DNA from: Pseudomonadota bacterium
Lineage (GTDB): Bacteria; Pseudomonadota; Gammaproteobacteria; Acidiferrobacterales; Acidiferrobacteraceae
Reading direction: 5' to 3'
DNA: 50,745 nt
Assembly (NCBI GenBank): GCA_021777335.1
Contig: JAJYDT010000011.1
Location: 1-50,745 of the forward strand
The notes under the pieces are model-generated. The model had not been told where the DNA came from. It saw only the letters and a list, made by a program, of their open reading frames with translations, and ran no database searches. The position numbers and the translations under genes are program-made. Numbering within the stretch: position 1 is the first letter of the stretch; every line of letters begins with the position of its first letter. Positions 26,801 through 35,817 of this stretch are shown in pieces.

Positions 26801-28636
26801 CTACGGAATTTGCGACCCCACCGTGGCCAGTATTCCCGGCGAGGATCCGGCTCGGAAGTCATCCGTGGCCGCGTTGCGGAAAAGCAGTGAGAGCTTGGTC
26901 CAGGATAGGACCGTGGCGTTCTGGTCGATGTCAGTCCCACTCAGGTTCGGGCCGACGAGAGGGGTGGCATTGAGCACCACGGTCGGCGCGCTCGTGTAGA
27001 GGTTGCCGCTGAAACTCATCGCACTCCATCCCGTTTCCTGCAGGAAGTCCGGCATAGCAGAGAAGTATGGGTTGCTCGCGTTGACGGGGAAGAGATACTC
27101 GCCTATGGCGTTGGGCCAAGTGCCATTGTTGAACCAGTTTTGTCCCGCCGTATTTACCCCGCCATCGACGTATCCGCCTGGAAGAATCCTGTGCGCGACG
27201 CCGGACCCCGTGGTCACGAACAAATTGTTGTCAACAACGTCGTTGAATCCACCATTATGGAGGGTGGCCGCAGAAGAGGCATCAATGACGGTATTGTTGG
27301 CGACCGTCACATTGTCCGCATCGCCCAGAAAACGATTGGTCATCGCACCGCCCAATTTGATACCAGTCTGAAGCTGCTGCGCGCCGCTGTTGTAGATGAT
27401 GTTGTTGCGGATGAGCAACGGGTTCGCCGGCGTGCCCGACAGCGGCATCTTGATGCCCTCCTGCACATTGTAGATGATGTTGGAAAGCACATACCACGGC
27501 CCGATGGCTGGTTCCTTGTTGGCGATGCCGCGCATACATCCGTGGACGGCGTTCTCGTAGAAGTACACATTGTTGTCGGGGGGCGCGGTATAGGTGGCAA
27601 GCTGCGCAATGGTCAGGCTGTTGCCGTTGGTTGGAAAGGACGACAGGTAGGTATTCGAATTGTAATACTGGTCGTCCTCGCTGTACGTGCAGCCAATGTT
27701 CACGTCGTCGGAGACCGGGGCCGGCATGCTGTAGGAGGTTACGTTGCCGTTCGCGTCGTACTGGGCGAGCCCGTGGATGTTATTTCCGATGATGAAGTCA
27801 TTGTAATCGCCGCCGCTGAGGCGCATGACGCTGACAATGCCGATGTTGTCCTGAGTGCCCGATATTGTGACGTTATGCAGGTCGTTATGGTAAATGAGGT
27901 CATACTGGCCATTCCCGAGCCAGAAAATCCGGTCGAGCGCATGTTCGACATCGAGATTCTCGAAAGTCCACCACGATTTCGGAAAGATGGCTCCATAGCG
28001 GCCACTGGAGGGTATAGAAATCTCGTTCTGGAAATCCAGGATCGCGACCGTGCCGGTGGCCCAATTGAGCGTGGCCGGGTCAGTCGTGACGACTATGGGA
28101 TCACTCTGTGTGCCGGAGTTGGTTGGGTTGAGCTCGTCTGCGGACTCCCCGAAGGCCTGCGCCATGCTGTACATCTCGTAGGTGCCGGGCTCGAGATAGA
28201 TGTGCTCGCCGGCCGTGGCGTTATTGACCGCTGCGATGAGATTGCGGTAGGGGTCGGCCTGCGTTCCGGACCCGATCTGACTTGCCCCCGTCGACGTGTA
28301 GCTCGTCGGCGGAGCCACGTAGACTGTCTTGACAGCGGCTGGAGGCGTGAGGCTTACCCCTGCGGCTGACATAGCCGCATCGATAATGCTCTGGTCTGCA
28401 GGGGCGCCGCTGAACTGCGGAATCGATGGGTCGGCGCCGACGAAAACGGATGCCGAGCTCATTGAGCTTGAAATCGTTGGGCTTGAAGAAGTCGGTCCAT
28501 TGCCGCTGACCCCGGTGCCGCCGCTGCTCGAACTGCCCACGTTGGTGGTGCTGGTGCCCGGGCCCGGCGCGCATCCCGCCAGAGCGAGCATGACCAGTCC
28601 GACCGTGGTCACCGTAGAGACCCTCTGCGCACACAT
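26801..28636 (-). CDS. secreted lipoprotein with right-handed parallel beta-helix
   Basis: This is a 611-residue exported protein. ATG 28636 has GGAG 8 nt upstream and opens a clean lipoprotein signal (hydrophobic VTTVGLVMLALAGC, lipobox LAGC, Cys at residue 22). The frame is open to 28837, but that would bury the signal. A Ser/Gly/Thr-rich linker covers residues 25-60. The remainder has repeated short beta-strand/Asn turns typical of pectate-lyase-like beta-helices: DPYRNLIAAVNNATAGEHIY near the start, then IIGNNIHGLAQYD, YFYENAVHGC, VLSNIIYNVQ, IRNNIIYNSG and VANNTVIDASS. It could bind, lyse or epimerise a polysaccharide at the outer membrane. No catalytic triad could be assigned and there is no PEP-CTERM tail. 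R repeat fragments flank it on both sides. Confidence 0.82.
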   Translation of the reverse strand: MCAQRVSTVTTVGLVMLALAGCAPGPGTSTTNVGSSSSGGTGVSGNGPTSSSPTISSSMSSASVFVGADPSIPQFSGAPADQSIIDAAMSAAGVSLTPPAAVKTVYVAPPTSYTSTGASQIGSGTQADPYRNLIAAVNNATAGEHIYLEPGTYEMYSMAQAFGESADELNPTNSGTQSDPIVVTTDPATLNWATGTVAILDFQNEISIPSSGRYGAIFPKSWWTFENLDVEHALDRIFWLGNGQYDLIYHNDLHNVTISGTQDNIGIVSVMRLSGGDYNDFIIGNNIHGLAQYDANGNVTSYSMPAPVSDDVNIGCTYSEDDQYYNSNTYLSSFPTNGNSLTIAQLATYTAPPDNNVYFYENAVHGCMRGIANKEPAIGPWYVLSNIIYNVQEGIKMPLSGTPANPLLIRNNIIYNSGAQQLQTGIKLGGAMTNRFLGDADNVTVANNTVIDASSAATLHNGGFNDVVDNNLFVTTGSGVAHRILPGGYVDGGVNTAGQNWFNNGTWPNAIGEYLFPVNASNPYFSAMPDFLQETGWSAMSFSGNLYTSAPTVVLNATPLVGPNLSGTDIDQNATVLSWTKLSLLFRNAATDDFRAGSSPGILATVGSQIP

Positions 28637-29578
28637 TCTCAGTGCTCCGCTGTCGCTTTTCATCGGCGTGTAGTAATCCATGTGATAGTTCGTGGCAGAA
28701 GAAATATAGCGATGCCAACAACGCACCGCATGTATTAATCGACATACGGTTGCGCAACATCGACGGAAGGAATGAAAGCGCTTCATGGACATAGAGATCC
28801 GGCGCAGTGGTCTTTCCGCATCGTCCGGATGCTTCATGCGATATGAGTTGGCTCACGACCGGTTGCCTCGTAACGGCATGGAAGACATGCTCAAGAAACG
28901 GACACGAACACGGAAAACATCCGGGAGCAACATGAATAAAGCGCCGATACCGGATCAGCGCTGCGAGCCATGGAAGGCGCGAAGCACCGAGGCGAGTAGT
29001 CCGCGGCAGGCGTAGGGTCCTTGCAGGTGGCCGAAGGCCACCTGCAAGGACATCCGAGCAAACCCCAGGGGTGGTACGCAATCGTGGCCAGATAGGAGCG
29101 CGTCGCGAGTACGGGCGTTCCTGCCCTTGCCCGCAACGCAGTTCCCGTTGACCCCGAATCAGAAATGCGTTTTCGGGATCTTCCCGTGGGCTGTCCCGGC
29201 CAGCGAACTGTTTTTCGAGCTGTTTGCCGCCTTGCGCCGCCACCGGCCCCTAGATGAGGCCGGCGGCGTGCACCAGCGTTTCAACGATAAAACTCAGTGG
29301 CCGCAGTGCGCGCTGCACTTCGGCTCTTCCGCATATCACCCTGAAAGTAGCTATCGGTATGCCGCAGCATCGGCTACCGCCTGAGAGAGGCTTCGGAATT
29401 TGCCGGGAAATTCCGCCGGAGAAGCGTGGAAAGTTAGGTGCAATGCATCAGAATGGTGTTGTCCGTCATGCGGCTCCCTCAGTTCATGCTGGACGAGGAA
29501 ACCGGGGACCGCTCGATCGACCCACGCGACTGCGGACCGTGGCGACCCACGCGTTACGCGCCTTCACTGGAAAGATAC
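28637..29578. other. about 0.9 kb without a recognisable intact gene
   Basis: It holds one partial R repeat (28974-29054) and frames of 60-200 codons with no family signature. An 85-codon plus-strand frame at 29127-29384 (FGIFPWAVPASELFFELFAA) has protein-like composition but was not recognised. Probably decayed mobile DNA plus the upstream region of the beta-helix gene. Confidence 0.4.
28974..29054 (+). repeat. R repeat, partial copy 4 (5' third with perfect hairpin)
   Basis: GTAGTCCGCGGCAGGCGTAG and the following hairpin (29017-29051, the 16-bp stem with GAA loop) are identical to R copy 1. The sequence diverges after GGACATC. The first 20 or so bases are altered relative to copy 1. The second hairpin and the 3' end are absent. 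Confidence 0.7.
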
Positions 29579-30820
29579 CTATTTGCCGGAGGTGGGAACG
29601 AGCCCTTGATACAGCTGCTGGAGTTTTCCTCCGATGGCGCGGTAGCTGTATCGCTCCACCACCAGTTCGCGGGCGGATTGTCCGATGCGCCGCCGCAGTC
29701 CGGCGTCGCCGAGCAGTGCGCTCACCTGGGCGACCCATTGGTCCGGGCTGGTCGCGAAGAGAGCATGCCTGCCTTCCTGGGCGGCGATGCCCTCGCAGGC
29801 CACCGGGTGGGATACCATCGGCTTGGCCATGGCGAAGGCATCCAGCACTTTGAGTTTGGTGCCGCCGCCGTCGGAAATTGGGCAGACGTAGACCGACGCG
29901 CGGTGGAGGTAGGGGCGCACGTCATCTACGAATCCGTGGACGTGGAAATTCGGATCGCTTTTGGCGAGCGCGAGTAGCGTTCCGGGCGGGGATTCGCCCA
30001 CGACATCCATTGATACGTCCGGAATGGCGGCCTTGAGCCGCGGCCATACCTGGTCCACAAAGAAGATCATTGCATCACGGTTGGGATACCAGTTCAGGGT
30101 TCCAACAAAAATCAGCCGGTTCGCAATTTCCTCGCCGCCGCGCGGTTGGAAGTAATCGAGGTCAACGCCGTTCGGGATCTCTTCTACCCGGATGTTTGGG
30201 CTTACACTGCGCAGACGTTCTGAATCGAGTCCGGAACAGGTGATGTGGAGCCCGAAGCGCGGCCCGACCAAGCGCTCGTAGTTTTGCAGCTTGATGCCTT
30301 CCTGCAGGAAGTAGGCCTTATGCAGCCAATTCCGATCGATGCGCGCGCGACGTAGCATCATGTGTGACTCGATATTGTGGTGATCGAGAACGCTGGGCAT
30401 GGGCGGCAGCGCATCGACATAGGGGACCAGGCTGATGGTGTCGGCGTGCAGGATGTCGAAACCGCGTGGCGCGCGCGCCAGAACGGCGTCGCGGAAGCGG
30501 GACGAGCGCAACCAGTTGACGGTGTAGGGTACCGGCGTCGCCAGGCTTGCGAGTGCAAGCGCCTGCTTGGCGTATCGGTACTGTTCGCTGGGTATCGGGA
30601 AGAAAGTCACGCCACTGCAGAATTCCAACAGCGCGATATGTGCCTCACGCAGCCCCTGTTCGATGCTGGGAAAGCGTCGCACCATCAGGTCTTGCTGGAT
30701 GAAGGCCATGAGCTCCACCTCATTGTCGCGGGCGAGTTCGCGCAGCAGGTGATAGCTGCGCTGGAGGACGCCCCCTTTCGGTGGATAGGGAACGAGGTGG
30801 GACAGCCAAAGAATTTTCAT
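29579..30820 (-). CDS. exosortase A-associated glycosyltransferase (stp1-like, GT4)
   Basis: This is a 413-residue GT-B glycosyltransferase of the type found in XrtA loci. The N-terminus KILWLSHLVPYPPKGGVLQR is the subfamily hallmark. VLDHHNIESHMMLRRA follows near residue 145, with IPNGVDLDYFQP, LIFVGTLNWYPNRDAMIFFV and the donor loop ISDGGGTKLKVLDAFAMAKPM. That loop carries the acidic and Lys residues at the position of E-x7-E in classical GT4. It is transcribed away from the next plus-strand operon. It would extend the lipid-linked repeat; sugar specificity is unknown. Confidence 0.88.
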   Translation of the reverse strand: MKILWLSHLVPYPPKGGVLQRSYHLLRELARDNEVELMAFIQQDLMVRRFPSIEQGLREAHIALLEFCSGVTFFPIPSEQYRYAKQALALASLATPVPYTVNWLRSSRFRDAVLARAPRGFDILHADTISLVPYVDALPPMPSVLDHHNIESHMMLRRARIDRNWLHKAYFLQEGIKLQNYERLVGPRFGLHITCSGLDSERLRSVSPNIRVEEIPNGVDLDYFQPRGGEEIANRLIFVGTLNWYPNRDAMIFFVDQVWPRLKAAIPDVSMDVVGESPPGTLLALAKSDPNFHVHGFVDDVRPYLHRASVYVCPISDGGGTKLKVLDAFAMAKPMVSHPVACEGIAAQEGRHALFATSPDQWVAQVSALLGDAGLRRRIGQSARELVVERYSYRAIGGKLQQLYQGLVPTSGK

Positions 30821-31306
30821 CGTCCGGAAATCTGCGGGAAATATTGGGTGCCGGGTGGGATTCCAGGGTGGGCGGGTCGCAATGCGAAAGGTTGCCTTCT
30901 CACAGGGCGAACGCTACCTCAGGGTCCGTATGGATTGCAATGGCTGGCCCCAATTCAGGGATTGTCATACCGGCGGCAAAGGCCGTACCGCTGTGGGCTG
31001 ATGCGCTGGAAAGGGACGCGGAAATCCGTTGTCAGTAGGCAAAACCGGGTCATGATCCGGTACAATTGCGCCACGGCGGGCCGGCATCACCGGCTTGAAT
31101 TCCTGCGACGCACAGTGGCGTACAATCCGCGCCTGTTTTGGTGTGCATCGAATTTTCGCCGTCGGTTTGCAGCCGGGAATCCGGCGCATTAGCCCTTCCG
31201 GGCAAAGACGTCTGGCCCCCGTTCGCTCCGGCGGCGGGTTGCAAGTTGCGCCGTGTCCAAGCGGACGGCTGTTTGCGGCAGCTCGGTTTGAACGAGGAGA
31301 GTGCAG
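30821..31306. other. divergent intergenic region
   Basis: About 490 bp separate the minus-strand glycosyltransferase from the plus-strand operon starting at 31307. Promoters for both directions are expected here. No gene, and no clear terminator or operator, was recognised. Confidence 0.4.
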
Positions 31307-32437
31307 GTGGAAACGATTTTTTGGATCGGCGTTGCCGGCTGCCTTTACAGCTACCTGATATATCCATTGGTATTGATGCTGCTGCCGAAAGGCAGGAGCC
31401 AAGGACCCGGCCTGACGGCAGAGATTCCAGTGATGTCGATCATCATCGTCGGGCATAATGAGGAAGGGCGGATCGTGGCGAAGCTGGAGAACACGTTGTT
31501 GCTTGCTTATCCGCGCGACCGGCTGGAGATTATTGTTGCCTCTGACGCATCGAGCGACGGGATGGACGCGATCGTGCTTGGGTACGGCAACCGGAGCGTG
31601 CGGCTCGTCCGTTCCGAGTTGCGGCGCGGCAAGGAACATGCGCAGCTGCTCGCCATCGCGCAGGCACGGGGTGACATTCTCGTGTTCACGGATGTCGGAA
31701 CCGAGATTCCGGCCAAAGCGCTTATGCGCCTGGCAGACAGATTCTCGGACCCGAAGGTCGGGGCGGTGTCGAGCGAAGACCGCTTCGTGAGCCGCGACGG
31801 CTCGCTGGTCGGTGAGGGCGCATACGTTCGGTACGAAATGTGGCTGCGACGGTTGGAATCGCAGCGCGCCGGGCTGGTCGGATTGAGCGGTTCGTTCTTT
31901 GCCGCGCGCCGCATAGTGTGCGATACATGGGATGATGAGACTCCGAGCGACTTCAATGCCGCCATCGGCTGTGCCCGCAGGGGTCTCGTTGCTGTGACCG
32001 AGCCGAGCGTGGTAGGGTATTATGCCGACATCAAGGATGCGGCCATGGAATACCGCAGAAAACTACGCACCGTTCTGCGCGGAATTGTCGGGCTCGCGCG
32101 TCACCGCGAAGCTCTCAACCCTCTCGCCTTTGGCCTGTTCTCGGTACAGATCTGGAGCCACAAGGTTATGCGCTGGCTGGTACCCTGGTTCATGCTGGTG
32201 ACCCTTGCGAGTTCCCTGCTGCTCTGGCGGTCAGGGCCCTTCTTCAGGCTGGCCGCTTCGGTGCAGCTCATCTTCTATACGGGAATTGCCGCAGCGTTCA
32301 TGGCTCCCGCACTTCGGCGGAGTGTTTTCCTGCGGATAGGCTACTATTTCGTCCAGGTCAACGTCGCGATTGCGCATGCCTCGCTGCTATTTCTTGCCGG
32401 CCGGCGGATGACAGTATGGGAGCCGTCCAGGCGCTGA
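31307..32437 (+). CDS. membrane-anchored GT2 glycosyltransferase
   Basis: This is a 376-residue inverting GT2 enzyme. A signal-anchor helix (FWIGVAGCLYSYLIYPLVLM) is followed by the GT-A core: VMSIIIVGHNEEGRIVAKLE, LEIIVASDASSDGMDAIV and ILVFTDVGTEIPAKALMRLA, where TDVGTEI replaces the usual TDADT metal motif. Three further hydrophobic segments lie at the C-terminus after about residue 285. GTG 31307 has AGGAGA 6 nt upstream; GTG 31301 is in frame but too close to it. It resembles EPS chain-extending transferases such as those in XrtA loci. It overlaps the next gene by 22 nt, which suggests translational coupling. Confidence 0.84.
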   Translation: METIFWIGVAGCLYSYLIYPLVLMLLPKGRSQGPGLTAEIPVMSIIIVGHNEEGRIVAKLENTLLLAYPRDRLEIIVASDASSDGMDAIVLGYGNRSVRLVRSELRRGKEHAQLLAIAQARGDILVFTDVGTEIPAKALMRLADRFSDPKVGAVSSEDRFVSRDGSLVGEGAYVRYEMWLRRLESQRAGLVGLSGSFFAARRIVCDTWDDETPSDFNAAIGCARRGLVAVTEPSVVGYYADIKDAAMEYRRKLRTVLRGIVGLARHREALNPLAFGLFSVQIWSHKVMRWLVPWFMLVTLASSLLLWRSGPFFRLAASVQLIFYTGIAAAFMAPALRRSVFLRIGYYFVQVNVAIAHASLLFLAGRRMTVWEPSRR

Positions 32438-33633
32438 CCGGAATGTTCTATCGACTGCCGCCTGCCGGGGAACCGGTCATCATCTCCGGCTACCCATCCA
32501 AATCCCAAGACGCAGGAGGTGCGTTTGCACCCCATGTTCCGAGCTTCTACGGCTCGGCCACCTCGGCGCTTGCGGCCTGTCTGATTGCGGCAATCCAGCG
32601 TGTGCGTATTCCGGCGCCGGAGGTGCTGCTGCCGGCATACGGATGCCCGGCGCTGGTGAGCGCCGTGCTGTTTGCCGGGGCGAGGCCGCGGCTGGTCGAT
32701 CTCGAGCCTGACCGACCTTGGATGGATCTCGATGCGCTCGGCAGGGCGCTCGATTCGAACACCGTAGCGGTCGTCGGGGTCGATCTCTTCGGAATCCCGG
32801 AACGCTATGCCGCGATCCGGGAGGTGATGGACGGTACGGCGGTGGTACTGATTCAGGACAGCGCGCAGGCGCTGCCGCCACCGGCCGACGCGCACTGGGC
32901 AGGTGATTACGTGGTTCTCAGTTTCGGTCGTGGCAAGCCTGTCAGTCTCCTGCACGGCGGGGCAGTGCTCAGCCGGGAGGAGGCTTTGGCGCGCCTCCTT
33001 CCCCGGCCTGAGGCGCGCGCCAGCACGCCCGCCCGCGGCAGGATAGTGTCGCGGGCCTTGCTGTACAATCTGCTTTCTTCGGCCCGGTTGTACTGGTTGC
33101 CGGCAGGCTTGCCGTTCCTCGGGCTCGGGGAAACTCGCTACCGGCCGCTGGCATCGATGGAAGCGGCCGATCCCCAGCTGCTGGAATGGCTTCCGGTCAA
33201 CGTCCGAGCCCACTGGCGGCGCAGCGATGAGCGTGAGCGCGCGATCCATGCCATGCTGGAGGAGTCAGTTGGCGACAGCGTCGTGGATCTGCCGGCCGTG
33301 TGTGGTCGCGAGGGGACCACATTCCGGCTTCTGCGCTACCCGTTTCTGATCGGCGATGCGCAGATGCGCGAACGCCTGTTCCGTTGTTGCGGTCGTCACG
33401 GTCTGGGGGCATCCGCCATGTATCCTTCTGCATTACCCAGAGTGGCGGGTCTGGAGCGGATCTTCGAAGGCATTTCATGCCCTCAGGCCGACTCATTCGC
33501 TAGCCGGATCATGACGCTTCCGGTACATAGCCGGGTCCGGTCACGCGATATCCGGGCAATGCGCAAGTGTTTCGAAAGTACCGCTGTCCGCGCCACGGAT
33601 CCCGGGGGTACGTGCCGTGGTGCCGCTTCCTGA
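32416..33633 (+). CDS. DegT/DnrJ/EryC1-like PLP-dependent protein
   Basis: This is a 405-residue protein of the sugar aminotransferase fold. FYGSATSALAACLIAA (44-59) fits the cofactor-phosphate loop and VLLPAYGCPALVSAVLFAG (70-88) follows. LIQDSAQALPP holds the Asp that contacts the pyridine nitrogen (about D148). VVLSFGRGKPVSLLHGGAVL holds the Schiff-base Lys (about K174). Family members make amino sugars by transamination; this more divergent branch in XrtA loci has no confirmed substrate. The start ATG 32416 overlaps the preceding GT2 gene by 22 nt. Confidence 0.8.
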   Translation: MGAVQALTGMFYRLPPAGEPVIISGYPSKSQDAGGAFAPHVPSFYGSATSALAACLIAAIQRVRIPAPEVLLPAYGCPALVSAVLFAGARPRLVDLEPDRPWMDLDALGRALDSNTVAVVGVDLFGIPERYAAIREVMDGTAVVLIQDSAQALPPPADAHWAGDYVVLSFGRGKPVSLLHGGAVLSREEALARLLPRPEARASTPARGRIVSRALLYNLLSSARLYWLPAGLPFLGLGETRYRPLASMEAADPQLLEWLPVNVRAHWRRSDERERAIHAMLEESVGDSVVDLPAVCGREGTTFRLLRYPFLIGDAQMRERLFRCCGRHGLGASAMYPSALPRVAGLERIFEGISCPQADSFASRIMTLPVHSRVRSRDIRAMRKCFESTAVRATDPGGTCRGAAS

Positions 33634-33712
33634 GGGGATTCTGGCGCGCTGCCGTCTGCCGCTGACGCAGCACAGCGCGGGCATTGCTGTGGTGGAGACC
33701 GAAAGATAGCCA

Positions 33713-34891
33713 ATGGCCAGATTTCTTCACGCAATCGACACTACCGGACCCGGTGGCGCCGAGACCGTTTTCGTTGATCTGGCCACCCGGCTGGCGGGGC
33801 CGGTTGATGAACACATCGTCGCGATCACCGGACCTGGCTGGGTGCATAACGAGCTCTGCCGCAGAGGCGTGAGTCCGCACGTAGTTGCTGCCTCGGGATC
33901 GTTCGATTTCCGCTATCTCCGCGGACTAGTGCGCCTCATCCGCCAACACCGCATTGATCTGATCCAGTCCCATCTGCTTGGCTCGAACGTCTATTGCAGC
34001 CTGGCAGGCATGATTTGCCGCGTGCCCGTGGTATCGACATTTCACGGCTCGGCCGACCTGGGTGTCAACGAGAAGCACCTGGCCCTGAAGAGGTTCGTAC
34101 TGAACCGTGGATCGAGCCGCTGTGTGTTCGTCTCGAATTCGCTGCGCGAAGAAATCGTTGACCGCACCGGCATCAGCCGCTCGAAAGCCATCACGATCCA
34201 TAACGGTATCGATGCGACTGCCTTCGTGCCGCGGCGCAATAGCGCATTGAGACAGGAACTGGGGTTGCAAGATGATGCAATCATCGTCGGGGCAGTTGGA
34301 AACGTCCGGCCGAGCAAAGGCTACGATACGCTGTTGCAGGCCGCAGTGCAGCTGCGCAGCGTTGATCCCCGCTATCATGTCGTCGTCGCGGGTCAGTATG
34401 ACAATGCCTTGGGGTGGAAGCTGCTGCGGTTGCGTACGCGGCTCGGGTTGGACAAGTCCGTGCATTTTCTCGGCTTCCGAAACGACGTCGCCAACCTTCT
34501 AAACAGTCTGGATGTCTTTGTGCTCAGTTCCGACTCGGAAGGCTTCTCGCTGGCAACGGTCCAGGCGATGGCGTGCGGCGTACCGGTCGTCGTGACGCGT
34601 AGCGGTGGTCCTCAGGAGATCGTGCGGGACGGAGCGAACGGGCTGCTCGTCGACGTCCGGGCGGACGCGCAGCTAGCAGCGGGGATCCGCCGGATGGCCG
34701 GGGACAGCAGTTTGCGGCAAATGCTGGTGGCCAATGCGCTGGAGCTGGTATGGTCGGAATACACGCTCGAGGCGATGCTTGATCGATACCGGGGGGTGTA
34801 CGCCGAACTGCTCGGTCGCGGCGCAGGCAGGGCGCCGGCTGTTGGCGACAAAAAGGGTCCGAACCCAGCGCGGGAAGACGGATCAGATTAA
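33713..34891 (+). CDS. glycosyltransferase family 4 (GT-B fold)
   Basis: This is a 392-residue GT-B glycosyltransferase. FLHAIDTTGPGGAETVFVDL carries the N-terminal glycine loop with the GGAE motif. PVVSTFHGSADLGVNEKHL and ITIHNGIDATAFVPR follow. The donor side has VGAVGNVRPSKGYDTLLQAA and DSEGFSLATVQAMACGVPVVV, in which the first Glu of E-x7-E is present and the second position is Gln (VQAM rather than LEAM). It lies 79 bp after the DegT-like gene, likely in the same operon. Donor sugar is unknown. Confidence 0.86.
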   Translation: MARFLHAIDTTGPGGAETVFVDLATRLAGPVDEHIVAITGPGWVHNELCRRGVSPHVVAASGSFDFRYLRGLVRLIRQHRIDLIQSHLLGSNVYCSLAGMICRVPVVSTFHGSADLGVNEKHLALKRFVLNRGSSRCVFVSNSLREEIVDRTGISRSKAITIHNGIDATAFVPRRNSALRQELGLQDDAIIVGAVGNVRPSKGYDTLLQAAVQLRSVDPRYHVVVAGQYDNALGWKLLRLRTRLGLDKSVHFLGFRNDVANLLNSLDVFVLSSDSEGFSLATVQAMACGVPVVVTRSGGPQEIVRDGANGLLVDVRADAQLAAGIRRMAGDSSLRQMLVANALELVWSEYTLEAMLDRYRGVYAELLGRGAGRAPAVGDKKGPNPAREDGSD

Positions 34892-34950
34892 GGGAACCTC
34901 TATTTATTCCACCATTCTAAAGCCGCAACAACAAAACGCGAGAATAATCG

Positions 34951-35130
34951 ATGCTCCAATCCGGTTTCTTTGATCTTCGGGACCAGCTTCAGCAAGCTCG
35001 ATGAGTTCGGCGATCCGCTGAAGGCGCTCAGCCAAGTCGTCGACTGGTCAGTCTTCGAACCGATTCTTACCAAAGGGCTGGCGAAAGAGAAGATAAAGTA
35101 ACGCCGACCGTCCCGCCTTCGATATCCTCC
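34951..35130 (+). pseudogene. IS5-family transposase, N-terminal fragment
   Basis: The frame opens MLQSGFFDLRDQLQQA. After a one-base shift it continues LDEFGDPLKALSQVVDWSVF and EPILTKGLAKEKIK, and after another shift NADRPAFDIL. This is the N-terminal segment of IS5-group transposases (FFDL...GDPL...VDW...F.P.L). It ends exactly where the R repeat begins at 35131. No catalytic domain follows. Confidence 0.72.
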
Positions 35131-35400
35131 GCTGCGCGCCAAGGAAAGCGAAGCGCGGGCGCGTAGTCCACGGCAGGCGTAGGGTCCTTGCAGGTAGCCG
35201 AAGGTCATCTGGACATCCGATACGCCGTTGAGCCATTGCGTATCGAGCATCTGGCACGCATCGGAAATGCGTGCCGCTCGATGAGCAGGGCGGCCGCGGT
35301 GTCCCACAGCGGATGCGCAGGTACAACGAGTGCGCCGAGACCCGGTGCGCGAGGGAGACTGGGAAGCCCCGTCGCGTTTATCGAGGGCCGGCGCACAAAC
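35131..35400 (+). repeat. R repeat, full copy 2 (270 bp)
   Basis: Same length and same ends as copy 1 at 14398-14667. The first hairpin is damaged (35184-35214). The inner part of the second (GGCACGCAT / ATGCGTGCC) is preserved. It joins an IS5 transposase fragment on its left to an acyltransferase fragment on its right. Confidence 0.8.
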
Positions 35401-35741
35401 GCAATGTGTTGAAGACCGGATACGACCCGGAGTTCTCGAAGAACTCGCCTGGGCGTGTCCTGCGAAAGAAGGTCCTGTGCGGCCTGTACCTGCCTTGGGG
35501 CGCGGGATGACCGGAAAGAGGAATGGACCGAAACGGTTCTTCCCCTGCTGCGCCTGTGTCTCTACCGCCCGAGGCCCGTAGCCTTGGCATGCTTCGTCAC
35601 CGCCCGCATCGGCGACCAGGTGAAGGGGTGCTGCGCCGCCATCCGCGGCTTCTTTCAGCGGTCAAGCGGCTGTGGCTGTATTTGCACGGAGCCACACCAG
35701 AACCGCCCATGGCTACTCCGGTCTCCGAGGACGGGCCATGA
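35401..35741 (+). pseudogene. BcsL/CelD-like acyltransferase, C-terminal fragment
   Basis: Immediately after the R repeat the frame reads NVLKTGYDPEFSKNSPGRVL and then GARDDRKEEWTETVLPLLRL. After another frameshift it reads RHPRLLSAVKRLWLYLHG. These match the last third of the intact acyltransferase at 43326-44537 (NVLKTGYDPAFSKNSPGRVL, RHPRLFSAAKRLW). About ten residues are deleted between GLY and GARD. The fragment is a relic of a second copy of that gene in the opposite orientation. Confidence 0.82.
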
Positions 35742-35817
35742 CGGGACGGGAACCGGCAGGCGGCGGCCTGCGCACAGCCGCGACATTCGGGCGCGGGCTG
35801 TGGCCACCCGGGCGGGA

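Noticed and set aside
27140-28369. 409-codon plus-strand open frame
   Set aside because: It is antisense to the beta-helix lipoprotein gene, is rich in Val/Gly/Arg as expected from the complement, and shows no family motif.
26801-28636. PEP-CTERM sorted protein
   Set aside because: The C-terminus lacks the PEP motif, transmembrane helix and basic tail; the N-terminus is a lipoprotein signal instead.
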